Origin: Candidatus Bathyarchaeota archaeon | GTDB lineage: Archaea; Thermoproteota; Bathyarchaeia; Bathyarchaeales; UBA233 | Reading direction: 5' to 3' | NCBI GenBank assembly: GCA_007050895.1 | Contig: SMYP01000004.1 | Location: 7,968 to 33,692, forward strand | DNA: 25,725 bases | Shown: positions 15,859 to 22,609 of the stretch, in pieces | Layout: each line of letters starts with the position of its first letter | Numbering within the stretch: position 1 is the stretch's first letter | The notes under the pieces: generated by a model | Told to the model about the DNA's origin: nothing | Databases searched by the model: none | The model's input: only the letters and a program-made list of their open reading frames with translations | Made by a program: the position numbers and the translations under genes

Positions 15859-17070
15859 ATGAGTGAAAAATGTCTCGCTGCAATTGAAATAAATCAAGAC
15901 TTATGTAGCAGATGTCGTGTTTGCTATTCAGTTTGTCCCTATGAAGCTATAAACTATGACGCGGAAGCAGACAAGTTAGAAATAGATGTGCAGAAATGCC
16001 AAGTTTGTGGAATATGTCCAAGCGCTTGTCCTGTTGCCGCCATAGAAGTTGCCTATTACAATTATGATCAGCTAGTAGATTATGTGGATCAAGTAAGAAA
16101 AAAAGTTGATGCTGATACTTTGGTATTAATGTGCCGAGGAAATTCTCCCTCTACATGCGAAGTTGAAGAGATTATAGCTGATCAAAACTTAAGCATCGAA
16201 AAATACATTCCAATGCGTTTGCCCTGTTCTGGAAGAGTTCCAACAGACTTCATCTTCAAAACTTTGAATTCAGGTGTGAAAAACATTGTTTCCATTCAAT
16301 GTGAGGATGAATTCTGCCGTTACAAGGAAGGCACAAAAATCAACACTAGACGTTTACAGTTGAGCAAGAACGTTCTGAAGCAGTTGGGCTTCGATGAGAA
16401 CGCCCTTACTATGGTGAAATTCTCTAGGAAAGCAGTGTATAAGACTGAAGAATGCGTTGGCTGCGACAAATGCGTGTTCATCTGTCCATACGACGCGATA
16501 AAAGCGGAGCCTTTCTCTACACCAACAATAATTTACGAAGACTGTGTGGGCTGTGGTGCTTGTGCTCTTGTTTGTCCGCACCAAGCAATTGAAGTGAAAG
16601 GTTACGAGTTTGAGAATGTCCTGCAGCGGTATGGTCAAGCTGCAACAACGATGAAAGCACAAAATAATACTCCAGTGGTGTTAGTGTTTAGCTGTCAGTG
16701 GTCCGAGTTTTCGGCTTTGGACAATCCTGATAGCGCGCTCAAAGGAAAAAACGCCATGGTTTTGGAGGTTCCATGCTTCAAAGGAATGGATCCAGTTCAC
16801 GTCATCAATGCTCTACAGTGCGGATTCGATGGAGTCATGGGTGTCGTGTGCGCTGCTGACGACTGCAAGCTCGAAGAAGGGAGAGACTCTGCTGAACGAA
16901 ACCTTGACGTGTTAAAAGACGTTTTGAAAAAAATGAACCTGCTTGAACGTTTTGGACTGTTTGAGTTGTCCCCGAGATGTGAAGGAGAATTCCAAACAAA
17001 TTTCGAAAGTTTCTACAACAAAATTTCGGCGTTACCGCATTCTAAAATGGCAAAGGCGGAGGCGAAGTGA
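15859..17070 (+). CDS. Tandem ferredoxin-MvhD (FlpD) protein
   Basis: A 403-residue electron-transfer protein built as an internal duplication. Ferredoxin pair 1: Cys16/19/22/26 and Cys47/50/53/57. MvhD domain 1 (about 85-185): Cys92, 123, 148, 153. Ferredoxin pair 2: Cys199/202/205/209 and Cys229/232/235/239. MvhD domain 2 (about 272-365): Cys279, 306, 331, 336. The last three cysteines keep identical spacing in both copies (25 and 5), as expected for the [2Fe-2S] site of MvhD/FlpD, which in methanogens links hydrogenase or formate dehydrogenase to HdrA. No Hdr or hydrogenase gene is seen here; nfnA follows directly, suggesting that this protein carries electrons to or from an Nfn-type flavoprotein (inference). 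GAGGT precedes ATG by 7 bases. Confidence 0.85.
   Translation: MSEKCLAAIEINQDLCSRCRVCYSVCPYEAINYDAEADKLEIDVQKCQVCGICPSACPVAAIEVAYYNYDQLVDYVDQVRKKVDADTLVLMCRGNSPSTCEVEEIIADQNLSIEKYIPMRLPCSGRVPTDFIFKTLNSGVKNIVSIQCEDEFCRYKEGTKINTRRLQLSKNVLKQLGFDENALTMVKFSRKAVYKTEECVGCDKCVFICPYDAIKAEPFSTPTIIYEDCVGCGACALVCPHQAIEVKGYEFENVLQRYGQAATTMKAQNNTPVVLVFSCQWSEFSALDNPDSALKGKNAMVLEVPCFKGMDPVHVINALQCGFDGVMGVVCAADDCKLEEGRDSAERNLDVLKDVLKKMNLLERFGLFELSPRCEGEFQTNFESFYNKISALPHSKMAKAEAK
17058..17062 (+). promoter_or_regulatory. GGAGG ribosome binding site that points to a CTG start for nfnA
   Basis: GGAGG lies inside the last codons of the tandem MvhD gene, 9 bases before CTG 17072. The spacing equals that of the RuBisCO TTG start. 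No ATG, GTG or TTG lies in the nfnA frame between GAT-GTG 16979 and the conserved part of the protein. Confidence 0.6.
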
Positions 17071-17071
17071 G

Positions 17072-17926
17072 CTGTATCAAATACTGAGAAAAAAGCGCCT
17101 TGCTCATAAAGAAACCTTGTTTGAAGTCAATGCTCCGGATATCGCTGCCAAAGCTAAACCGGGCCAATTCGTAATTGTAGTTCCCAACGAGAAGGGTGAA
17201 CGCATACCATTGACAATCTGCGCTTACGATTCAAATAAGGGAACTGTATCTTTTGCTTTCCACGAGGTTGGCAAAACCACGGAAGCAATGGGTCATTTGA
17301 ATGAGGGCGACTCCCTGATGAATGTCACTGGTCCTCTTGGTAATCCATCAGAAGTCAAAAAGTTCGGCAAAGTCCTCTGTGTCGGCGGAAGCATCATGAT
17401 TGCACCAGCGGTATTACAGATCAAAGCCATGAAAGAAGCAGGAAATCATGTGACAACTGTGCTAGGTTGCAGATCCAAAGATTTCTTGTTCATGGAAGAT
17501 GAAGCCAAAGCTTTGAGTGATAAACTGTATGTGGCTTCTGATGATGGCACAATTGGCTATAAAGGGTTGGAATTTCTAAAAGATTTGTTAAAGATTGAAA
17601 AGTTTGACCACTGTGTAGTTTTGGGTCCTGTTGTTATGATGAGGAACATCAGCGAAATAACCAAGCCTTACGGTATTCCGACAATTGTAACCGTGACACC
17701 TATAATGATGGACGGCATGGGAATGTGCGGGGTCTGCCGTGTTACGGTTGCCGGAGAAATGAAGTTTGGATGCGTTGACGGTCCAGAATTCGATGGGCAT
17801 CAGGTTGATTTTGACGAGTTAGTTCAGCGTCAACGTTTGATGCTTCCAGAAGAGAGACTAAGTTCAATGTTATGGGAAATCAATGAAAAGGATGGAGGTT
17901 GTAAGTGTGGCAGAAACGAAGCCTAA
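17072..17926 (+). CDS. nfnA: NfnA-like ferredoxin:NAD(P) oxidoreductase, small subunit
   Basis: The smaller subunit of NADH-dependent reduced ferredoxin:NADP oxidoreductase-type enzymes (also called SudB/GltA-like). From CTG 17072 it is 284 residues, as usual for the family, and begins YQILRKKRL like homologues. It has an FAD domain with AKPGQFVIVV and ERIPLTICAYD (43-53), a dinucleotide domain starting VGGSIMIAP (104-112), and the C-terminal [2Fe-2S] site with Asp214, Cys219, Cys222 and Cys234 in MDGMGMCGVCR...FGCVDGPEFDGHQVD. The usual GGG-x-GIAP loop has become GGSIMIAP, which may alter NAD binding. A C-terminal CKC ends the protein. The canonical-start alternatives, GTG 16979 or TTG 16943, would add 31-43 non-conserved residues overlapping the gene upstream. 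Confidence 0.85.
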   Translation: MYQILRKKRLAHKETLFEVNAPDIAAKAKPGQFVIVVPNEKGERIPLTICAYDSNKGTVSFAFHEVGKTTEAMGHLNEGDSLMNVTGPLGNPSEVKKFGKVLCVGGSIMIAPAVLQIKAMKEAGNHVTTVLGCRSKDFLFMEDEAKALSDKLYVASDDGTIGYKGLEFLKDLLKIEKFDHCVVLGPVVMMRNISEITKPYGIPTIVTVTPIMMDGMGMCGVCRVTVAGEMKFGCVDGPEFDGHQVDFDELVQRQRLMLPEERLSSMLWEINEKDGGCKCGRNEA

Positions 17927-19322
17927 ACCTAAGCCAAAGATAAAGAAAGAAGCCATTGAAATGCCCAAGCAAGAGCCAAACGTACGCGTTAAAAACTTCA
18001 ACGAAGTTGCGTTGGGTTACACTGAAGAGCAAGCGCTTGAAGAGGCTAGCCGTTGCCTGCAATGCGTTAAACCTCAATGCGTATCTGGCTGTCCCGTGGA
18101 AGTTCCAATTCCAGAATTCATAGAATGTATCCGAGAAAAGAAGTACGCTGAGGGAATAAGTACTATAAAGTCTAAAAACGCTCTACCCGCGGTTTGTGGT
18201 CGTGTTTGTCCTCAAGAAGAACAGTGCCAAGTCAAATGTGTCCTCGGAAAAATCGGGGAACCCGTTAGCATTGGTCGCTTAGAGCGGTACCTAGCTGATT
18301 GGGAACATGATCATGGCTTCCAGTTACCTGAGAAAGCCAAACCTACGGGTAAAAAAGTGGCAATTGTTGGTGCTGGTCCAGCTGGCCTCACGGCTGCCGC
18401 TGATTTGGTGAAGCTTGGACATGAGATTACAATGTTTGAGGCGCTTCACTTGCCTGGTGGGGTATTGATTTATGGTATCCCCGAGTTCCGTTTACCTAAA
18501 GCTATAGTTAGAAATGAAGTAGATTACATCCAGAAGCTAGGTGTTGATTTGCGTTTAGGCAATTTGGTCGGTAGAATTCACACAATACCTGAGCTCATGA
18601 AAAGCGGCTACGAGGCTGTTTTCATTGGTTCAGGCGCTGGTTTACCCATGTTTATGGGACTTCCAGGCCAGAACTTGGGTGGCATATACTCTGCCAACGA
18701 GTTCCTGATTCGCGTTAACCTTATGAAAGGTTATAATTTTCCTGAGTACGACACACCTCTGCGACTTGGAAAGCATGTGGTTGTCATCGGTGGTGGAAAC
18801 GTTGCTATGGACTGCGCACGATGCTCGATGCGGCTTGGTGCTGACGTTTGTCTACTCTACAGGCGTTCACGAGAGGAATTGCCTGCTAGACAAGAAGAAA
18901 TCGAGAACGCAGAGGAAGAAGGTTTGGTATGCAAGTTTCTAGCAGCTCCTTTAAGGTTCATCGGTGACGAGAAAGGCTGGGTTAAAGCGATGGAATGTCA
19001 AGCCATGGAGCTTGGTCCACCTGACGCTTCAGGAAGGCGCCGACCCATTCCGATTAAAGGCTCAGAATTCACCATGGAAGTCGACACAGTCATAATTGCC
19101 ATCGGGCAGACTCCCAACCCGATTATCCAACGGACTACTGATGGTTTGTTGGCTGATCCGAAACGCGGTACAATTACTGTTGACGAAAATGGCAAAACAA
19201 GCTTGGAAGGCGTTTACGCCGGCGGAGACGTAGCCACAGGCGCAGCAACAGTTATCAGCGCCATGGGGATGGGCAAGACAGCAGCTAAAGCCATACACGA
19301 ATACTTGACGAATAAAAAGTAA
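17907..19322 (+). CDS. nfnB: NfnB-like / glutamate-synthase small-chain-like flavoprotein
   Basis: Large subunit of the Nfn complex; it carries FAD and two Fe-S clusters and is the site of flavin-based electron bifurcation between NADPH, ferredoxin and the partner subunit in characterised homologues. Of 471 residues, 5-14 are a basic Lys-Pro run. Cluster cysteines are 50/53/58/62 and 97/101/107/111. FAD motif: VAIVGAGPAGLTAAADL (about 151-167). LPGGVLIYGIPEFRLPK follows, then the NADP motif VVVIGGGNVAMDCAR with YRRSREELPARQEEIE, and GVYAGGDVATGAATV near the end. The start chosen is GTG 17907, with GGAGG 8 bases ahead (17894-17898); ATG 17883 and 17892 are also in frame. It overlaps nfnA by 20 bases, typical of translational coupling. 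The glutamate synthase cluster is a separate operon, so nfnB is a better name than gltD. Confidence 0.9.
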   Translation: MAETKPKPKPKIKKEAIEMPKQEPNVRVKNFNEVALGYTEEQALEEASRCLQCVKPQCVSGCPVEVPIPEFIECIREKKYAEGISTIKSKNALPAVCGRVCPQEEQCQVKCVLGKIGEPVSIGRLERYLADWEHDHGFQLPEKAKPTGKKVAIVGAGPAGLTAAADLVKLGHEITMFEALHLPGGVLIYGIPEFRLPKAIVRNEVDYIQKLGVDLRLGNLVGRIHTIPELMKSGYEAVFIGSGAGLPMFMGLPGQNLGGIYSANEFLIRVNLMKGYNFPEYDTPLRLGKHVVVIGGGNVAMDCARCSMRLGADVCLLYRRSREELPARQEEIENAEEEGLVCKFLAAPLRFIGDEKGWVKAMECQAMELGPPDASGRRRPIPIKGSEFTMEVDTVIIAIGQTPNPIIQRTTDGLLADPKRGTITVDENGKTSLEGVYAGGDVATGAATVISAMGMGKTAAKAIHEYLTNKK

Positions 19323-19454
19323 CCTCGACACTCTGCATCATGGGAATTCCGCTATATCTTTTCTGCATATACTACTATCAGGATCCAAAAGCACATGTAG
19401 TCTTCGCTCTGCGAGATTGCTTCGATAATCACACATCTTGAATAGCATTTGCCA

Positions 19455-19500
19455 TGTTTTTTGCATTTTCCAATTTGTGTTGTTTGGTTTGCTAGGTTTT
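19455..19500 (+). terminator. U-rich terminator region after nfnB
   Basis: A T-rich stretch with a run of six T (19457-19462) and further TTTT tracts up to 19500 lies about 135 bases after the nfnB stop, just before the convergent phoU stop. The rest of the 179-base gap (19323-19454) shows no gene or clear structure. Confidence 0.4.
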
Positions 19501-19501
19501 A

Positions 19502-20608
19502 TTATTTGATTTCGAATGAGGTGCATATTTCTTCTACTGTTCGGTTCAGGGTTAGTTCAGCAATATCTTGTCCGTAGTCTAGTATTCGTCTTGAACTATC
19601 TAGCATTAACCTGAGAATTGCTGCGACGTTTGGATCCAATTTTTTGGTGGACATGAGTCTGATGAGTTCTGTTTCTAAAGTTACGTAAGAGCCACGCTTG
19701 GCAATTATTTTTTCTGCGTCGTTATATGCTCTTTTAAACATTGCTTTTGTGGCTTCTTCGAACAGTTGGTGTGCATTAGAATTGAAGTTAAGTAGTTGTG
19801 AATATACTTCTTCGTCTAAGGGTTCCTTTATAAAGAGCAGTTGTTCATCGATTTGTTTCTGGAAGGTTGACAGGTTATTTACTATGTTTAATGCGTCTTC
19901 AGCAATGTTCGTTATATCATTCACTATTATTCTGTACAGCAAGAACTCTTTTGGAGTTCTGAAACCTAAATCTCTATATAGATTGCGTTCTATGCCGAAC
20001 TTCAATTGGCGAACAGTGTATAATCCTAGTCTGTTGGCATCGTGATGAGCGCTAATCACACTTTGAAACAGCATTTCCTCTCGTTTTTTCAAGGCTTCTA
20101 TAGCGTCTTTGTTAGCAGAAAGCGTTACGATGACCATTCTTCTGACTGCTTTTTCTATGGGAAACTCTGAGTGTTTTATGAGAATCTGGAGTGTGATTTC
20201 GTTCTGTGTTTCATCGATAATTTCTGCACCTAGAAGAGTGTCTCTCGCGAAATTCTTTACTATGGTCTTGCATTTGGCCATGTCTTCTGCTCCTTTGAAA
20301 TGAACTCGGATTACATCAGCGCTTATAACGTAAAGAGCTTTTATCATTCGAAGAGTGGACTGTAAGTCTTCTTCTGACACATCAACGTTAATGTAGTATT
20401 CTTTTAGTTTGGAACCTTTGTGTTCTTCATATTTTTCTTTCAATTTTCTTGGAACTAAGGTTAGCGATGAGTCGGATTGCACGTTGAAGTCGATTTCGCT
20501 TCCTTTTTTTAGCCCGACATCTTGCACCCACTCTTTTGGTAGGGATATTATGTATGAACCTCTTCCTGTGCATTGGACTCGTCTGTATCCTAGGTCTTTC
20601 TCTGCCAT
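19502..20608 (-). CDS. AbrB-PhoU phosphate-uptake regulator-like protein
   Basis: A 368-residue archaeal PhoU-family protein. Residues about 5-52 form a SpoVT/AbrB-like swapped-hairpin DNA-binding domain (YRRVQCTGRGSYIISLPKEWVQDVGLKKG), and the remainder is a set of helical PhoU repeats (DANRLGLYTVRQLKFGIERN and ILRLMLDSSRRILDYGQDIAELTLNR). Bacterial PhoU lacks the AbrB part and acts with Pst transporters and PhoR. The archaeal fusion is thought to regulate phosphate genes directly, but no pst gene is present here and the target is unknown. ATG 20608 has GGTGA 6 bases ahead. The gene is divergent from the glutamate synthase operon, with 277 bases between them, and could also regulate that region. 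Confidence 0.85.
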   Translation of the reverse strand: MAEKDLGYRRVQCTGRGSYIISLPKEWVQDVGLKKGSEIDFNVQSDSSLTLVPRKLKEKYEEHKGSKLKEYYINVDVSEEDLQSTLRMIKALYVISADVIRVHFKGAEDMAKCKTIVKNFARDTLLGAEIIDETQNEITLQILIKHSEFPIEKAVRRMVIVTLSANKDAIEALKKREEMLFQSVISAHHDANRLGLYTVRQLKFGIERNLYRDLGFRTPKEFLLYRIIVNDITNIAEDALNIVNNLSTFQKQIDEQLLFIKEPLDEEVYSQLLNFNSNAHQLFEEATKAMFKRAYNDAEKIIAKRGSYVTLETELIRLMSTKKLDPNVAAILRLMLDSSRRILDYGQDIAELTLNRTVEEICTSFEIK

Positions 20609-20633
20609 ACGCGTTCACCTATACACATATTTC

Positions 20634-20650
20634 ATTTATATTATATAGTT
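20634..20650 (-). promoter_or_regulatory. TATA box of the AbrB-PhoU gene
   Basis: The minus-strand AACTATATAATATAAAT is strongly TATA-like, and transcription would begin near 20615-20620 with a very short leader. A second AT-rich box (20656-20668) lies just upstream. Confidence 0.5.
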
Positions 20651-20680
20651 CGTTACTTTACATATAAATGCTTTTCAGTA

Positions 20681-20700
20681 CAGTTATATAGAATATATGA
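20681..20700 (+). promoter_or_regulatory. Distal TATA-like box ahead of the glutamate synthase operon
   Basis: A TTATATAGAATATATG stretch could start a transcript near 20715, giving a leader of about 170 bases that holds the inverted repeats at 20784-20842. A second TATA-like CTCTATAAAG (20857-20866) lies about 25 bases before the first start codon and would give a leaderless message. Confidence 0.35.
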
Positions 20701-20822
20701 TACCTTCATTTGCGAAATCTGGAATAATAGTGGTAAAATAACCTTGAACATATGTAGAGAAATAACAACCTCTAAAGAACAAAAGCAAGTTGAAGACCCT
20801 TTTTTGCTACACAGAAGGCAAC

Positions 20823-20842
20823 ATCTCACTTGCTAGTGTGAT
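20823..20842. repeat. Inverted repeat upstream of the glutamate synthase operon
   Basis: ATCTCAC (20823-20829) and GTGTGAT (20836-20842) match at 6 of 7 inverted positions around a 6-base spacer. ACTTGCT (20828-20834), which overlaps the first arm, is also a perfect inverted copy of AGCAAGT (20784-20790). The site sits 15 bases upstream of CTCTATAAAG and could be an operator, or a leader structure with two exclusive pairings. Confidence 0.4.
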
Positions 20843-20885
20843 CATACGCTAACGCGCTCTATAAAGAAAAAACGAGGTATAATCA

Positions 20886-21329
20886 TTGAAAAAAATCGTT
20901 GCGAATGAAGAACACTGTATTGGTTGCGGACTTTGCGAGGTTTACTGCACTGTCCAGCACTCCAAATCGAAAGATATCATTAAAGCTTACAACAAGGAAA
21001 ATCCCCGCCCAACCAGCAGAGTAAAACTGGAAGTACATAAACCAGTTTCTTTCGCTATCCAATGCAGGCACTGCGAAGACGCACCATGTGTAACAGCTTG
21101 TCTCTCCGGTGCAATGCAAAAAGACGAGAAAACTGGTCTAGTGAAACATGACCCCGAGAAGTGCATAGGATGCTGGACCTGCATTATGGTCTGCCCCTAT
21201 GGCGCCATAAAAAGAGATCCTTCAGGGAAAGTAGTTTCAAAATGCGACCTATGCGCAGAACTGGAAGTGCCAGCATGCGTTGCAAACTGTCCCAACGGCG
21301 CCTTAATGTACAAAGAGGTGAAAAAGTAA
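20886..21329 (+). CDS. Four-cluster ferredoxin-like electron carrier (HycB/DmsB type)
   Basis: A 147-residue protein with sixteen cysteines in four sets: Cys11/14/17/21, Cys60/63/68/72, Cys93/96/99/103 and Cys120/123/131/135. This is the pattern of the electron-transfer subunits of the HycB/DmsB/CooF group, each set binding a [4Fe-4S] cluster. No signal peptide is present, so it is cytoplasmic. It is the first gene of an operon with an FAD/NAD(P) oxidoreductase and split glutamate synthase, overlapping the next gene by one base (TAATG). It most likely carries electrons between the oxidoreductase and the FMN subunit of glutamate synthase (inference from context). The start is TTG 20886, with GAGGT 7 bases ahead (20874-20878). 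Confidence 0.88.
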   Translation: MKKIVANEEHCIGCGLCEVYCTVQHSKSKDIIKAYNKENPRPTSRVKLEVHKPVSFAIQCRHCEDAPCVTACLSGAMQKDEKTGLVKHDPEKCIGCWTCIMVCPYGAIKRDPSGKVVSKCDLCAELEVPACVANCPNGALMYKEVKK

Positions 21330-22609
21330 TGTCGAAGTACTTGATTGTTGGTGCTTCAGCCGCGGGAATCGGCGCAATAGAAGCCATCCGAGAAGTAGAC
21401 GCAAAGGGTACAATAACCATTATTTCAGAAGAACAGTACCCGCAGTATTCACGTCCAATGATTTCCGACCTAGTTAGCGGCAAAGCCGACTTTGGTAAAA
21501 TGATGTGCCGTGAATACGAATTCTGGGCAAAGAACGACGTTCAAGCCCTAACAGGGAGAACAGCCGTAAGCCTAAACCTGAGTGACAAGTACGTGGAACT
21601 CGACAAAGGCGACCGCCTTAACTTTGATAAGTTGCTGTTGGCAACTGGTGGAAAGCCTTTCGTCCCAAAAATAGAAGGCTCCGACAAGGATGGCGTGTTC
21701 ACTTTCACAACGCTTTCTGACGCTGAAAGCTTGGTCGCAAAACTTGAGAAAGCGAGAAGCGTGGTGGTCATCGGCGCTGGGCTCATTGGTGTCAGCGTTA
21801 CCGAAGCGCTGGTGAAAAGAGGCTTGAAAGTGACAATGGTTGAGCTGCAAGACAAAATCCTCAGCCTCATACTAGACCATACAGCCTCAGAAATGATTGA
21901 AAACGTAATCCGGAAAGCAGGAGTTACAATCGTTGCAAGTCAAACTGTCAAGCGCATTGTAGGGACGCCCGAAAACGGCAAAGTCGTTGGTGGTGCGATC
22001 TTGACTAGCGGCGAACAAATACCCTGCGATTTGGTGATAATCGCAATTGGGGTTATACCCCGCACAGAGCTTGTCTCAGGCACAGACGTGAAAACGAACC
22101 GAGGCATACTCGTTGACAAGAGCATGCGCACCAACATTTCCGACGTATATGCCAGCGGCGACGTTGCAGAAGCTTACGACTTTGTGTATGGCGCAAACAG
22201 GCTGCTACCGCTTTGGCCTCTTGCCCAGTTAGAAGGGAAAGTTGCAGGATACAACATGGCAGGTAAAAAAACAGATTATCCCGGCGGCACCGCAATGAGC
22301 TCTCTGAAGTACTTCGGTATACCAATCATATCCATAGGAGTAGCTAACCCGAAAGACCCTGATGCATACGAAAGCCTCATCAAGCATGAACCGGAACGGA
22401 ATCTTTACAGGAAAATCGTGCTTAAGGACAACCAGATTGTGGGCTTAATACTAGTTAATGATATCGAAAGAGCAGGTATACTATTCCATCTTATGAGAAA
22501 CGGGGTCAACGTGAAAAAGCTCAAACAAGAATTGCTCTCAGAAGACTTTTGCCTCGCCACTTTACCGCGGTCTTTGCGTAGAAAATTGTATCCGAGGGAA
22601 TACCAATGA
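21329..22609 (+). CDS. FAD/NAD(P)-dependent oxidoreductase of the glutamate synthase operon
   Basis: A 426-residue pyridine nucleotide-disulfide oxidoreductase-family flavoprotein, resembling NADH:rubredoxin/ferredoxin reductases. It has an FAD motif at the N-terminus (YLIVGASAAGIGAIEAIRE), EEQYPQYSRPMISDLVSG (isoalloxazine region), LLLATGGKPFVPK, an NAD(P) motif VVVIGAGLIGVSVTEAL followed by acidic MVELQD (suggesting NADH), and DVYASGDVAEAYD. No CxxxxC disulfide is present near the FAD motif, so it is not a disulfide reductase. It probably feeds NAD(P)H electrons to the ferredoxin-like protein for glutamate synthesis, a job done by the small chain in bacterial NADPH enzymes. The start is ATG 21329, with GAGGTG 8 bases ahead; the frame stays open to 21161 but that overlaps the ferredoxin gene. 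The stop overlaps the next start (ATGA). Confidence 0.88.
   Translation: MSKYLIVGASAAGIGAIEAIREVDAKGTITIISEEQYPQYSRPMISDLVSGKADFGKMMCREYEFWAKNDVQALTGRTAVSLNLSDKYVELDKGDRLNFDKLLLATGGKPFVPKIEGSDKDGVFTFTTLSDAESLVAKLEKARSVVVIGAGLIGVSVTEALVKRGLKVTMVELQDKILSLILDHTASEMIENVIRKAGVTIVASQTVKRIVGTPENGKVVGGAILTSGEQIPCDLVIIAIGVIPRTELVSGTDVKTNRGILVDKSMRTNISDVYASGDVAEAYDFVYGANRLLPLWPLAQLEGKVAGYNMAGKKTDYPGGTAMSSLKYFGIPIISIGVANPKDPDAYESLIKHEPERNLYRKIVLKDNQIVGLILVNDIERAGILFHLMRNGVNVKKLKQELLSEDFCLATLPRSLRRKLYPREYQ

Noticed and set aside
16943..17071. Extended N-terminus of nfnA from TTG 16943 or GTG 16979
   Set aside because: The extra residues are the shifted-frame reading of the upstream gene's 3' end (many Arg/Lys, no family resemblance), and the GGAGG fits CTG 17072 better.
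15859..17926. A single frameshifted MvhD-NfnA fusion gene or sequencing error
   Set aside because: The upstream protein ends after a complete second MvhD domain, and nfnA begins exactly at its family start with its own SD. Two genes are simpler, though +1 frameshifting is not excluded.
17907..19322. Calling this gene gltD (glutamate synthase small chain)
   Set aside because: It is coupled to an NfnA-type subunit and separated from the gltB genes by a divergent phoU-like gene; the Nfn arrangement explains it better.
19338..19526. Short open frame in the nfnB-phoU gap
   Set aside because: It overlaps the phoU 3' end, has no SD and its composition is not protein-like; the gap is better explained as a terminator region.
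20609..20885. tRNA or small RNA gene in the largest intergenic gap
   Set aside because: No cloverleaf, no T-loop consensus and no strong GC-rich stem were found; the AT-rich content reads as two promoters plus inverted repeats.
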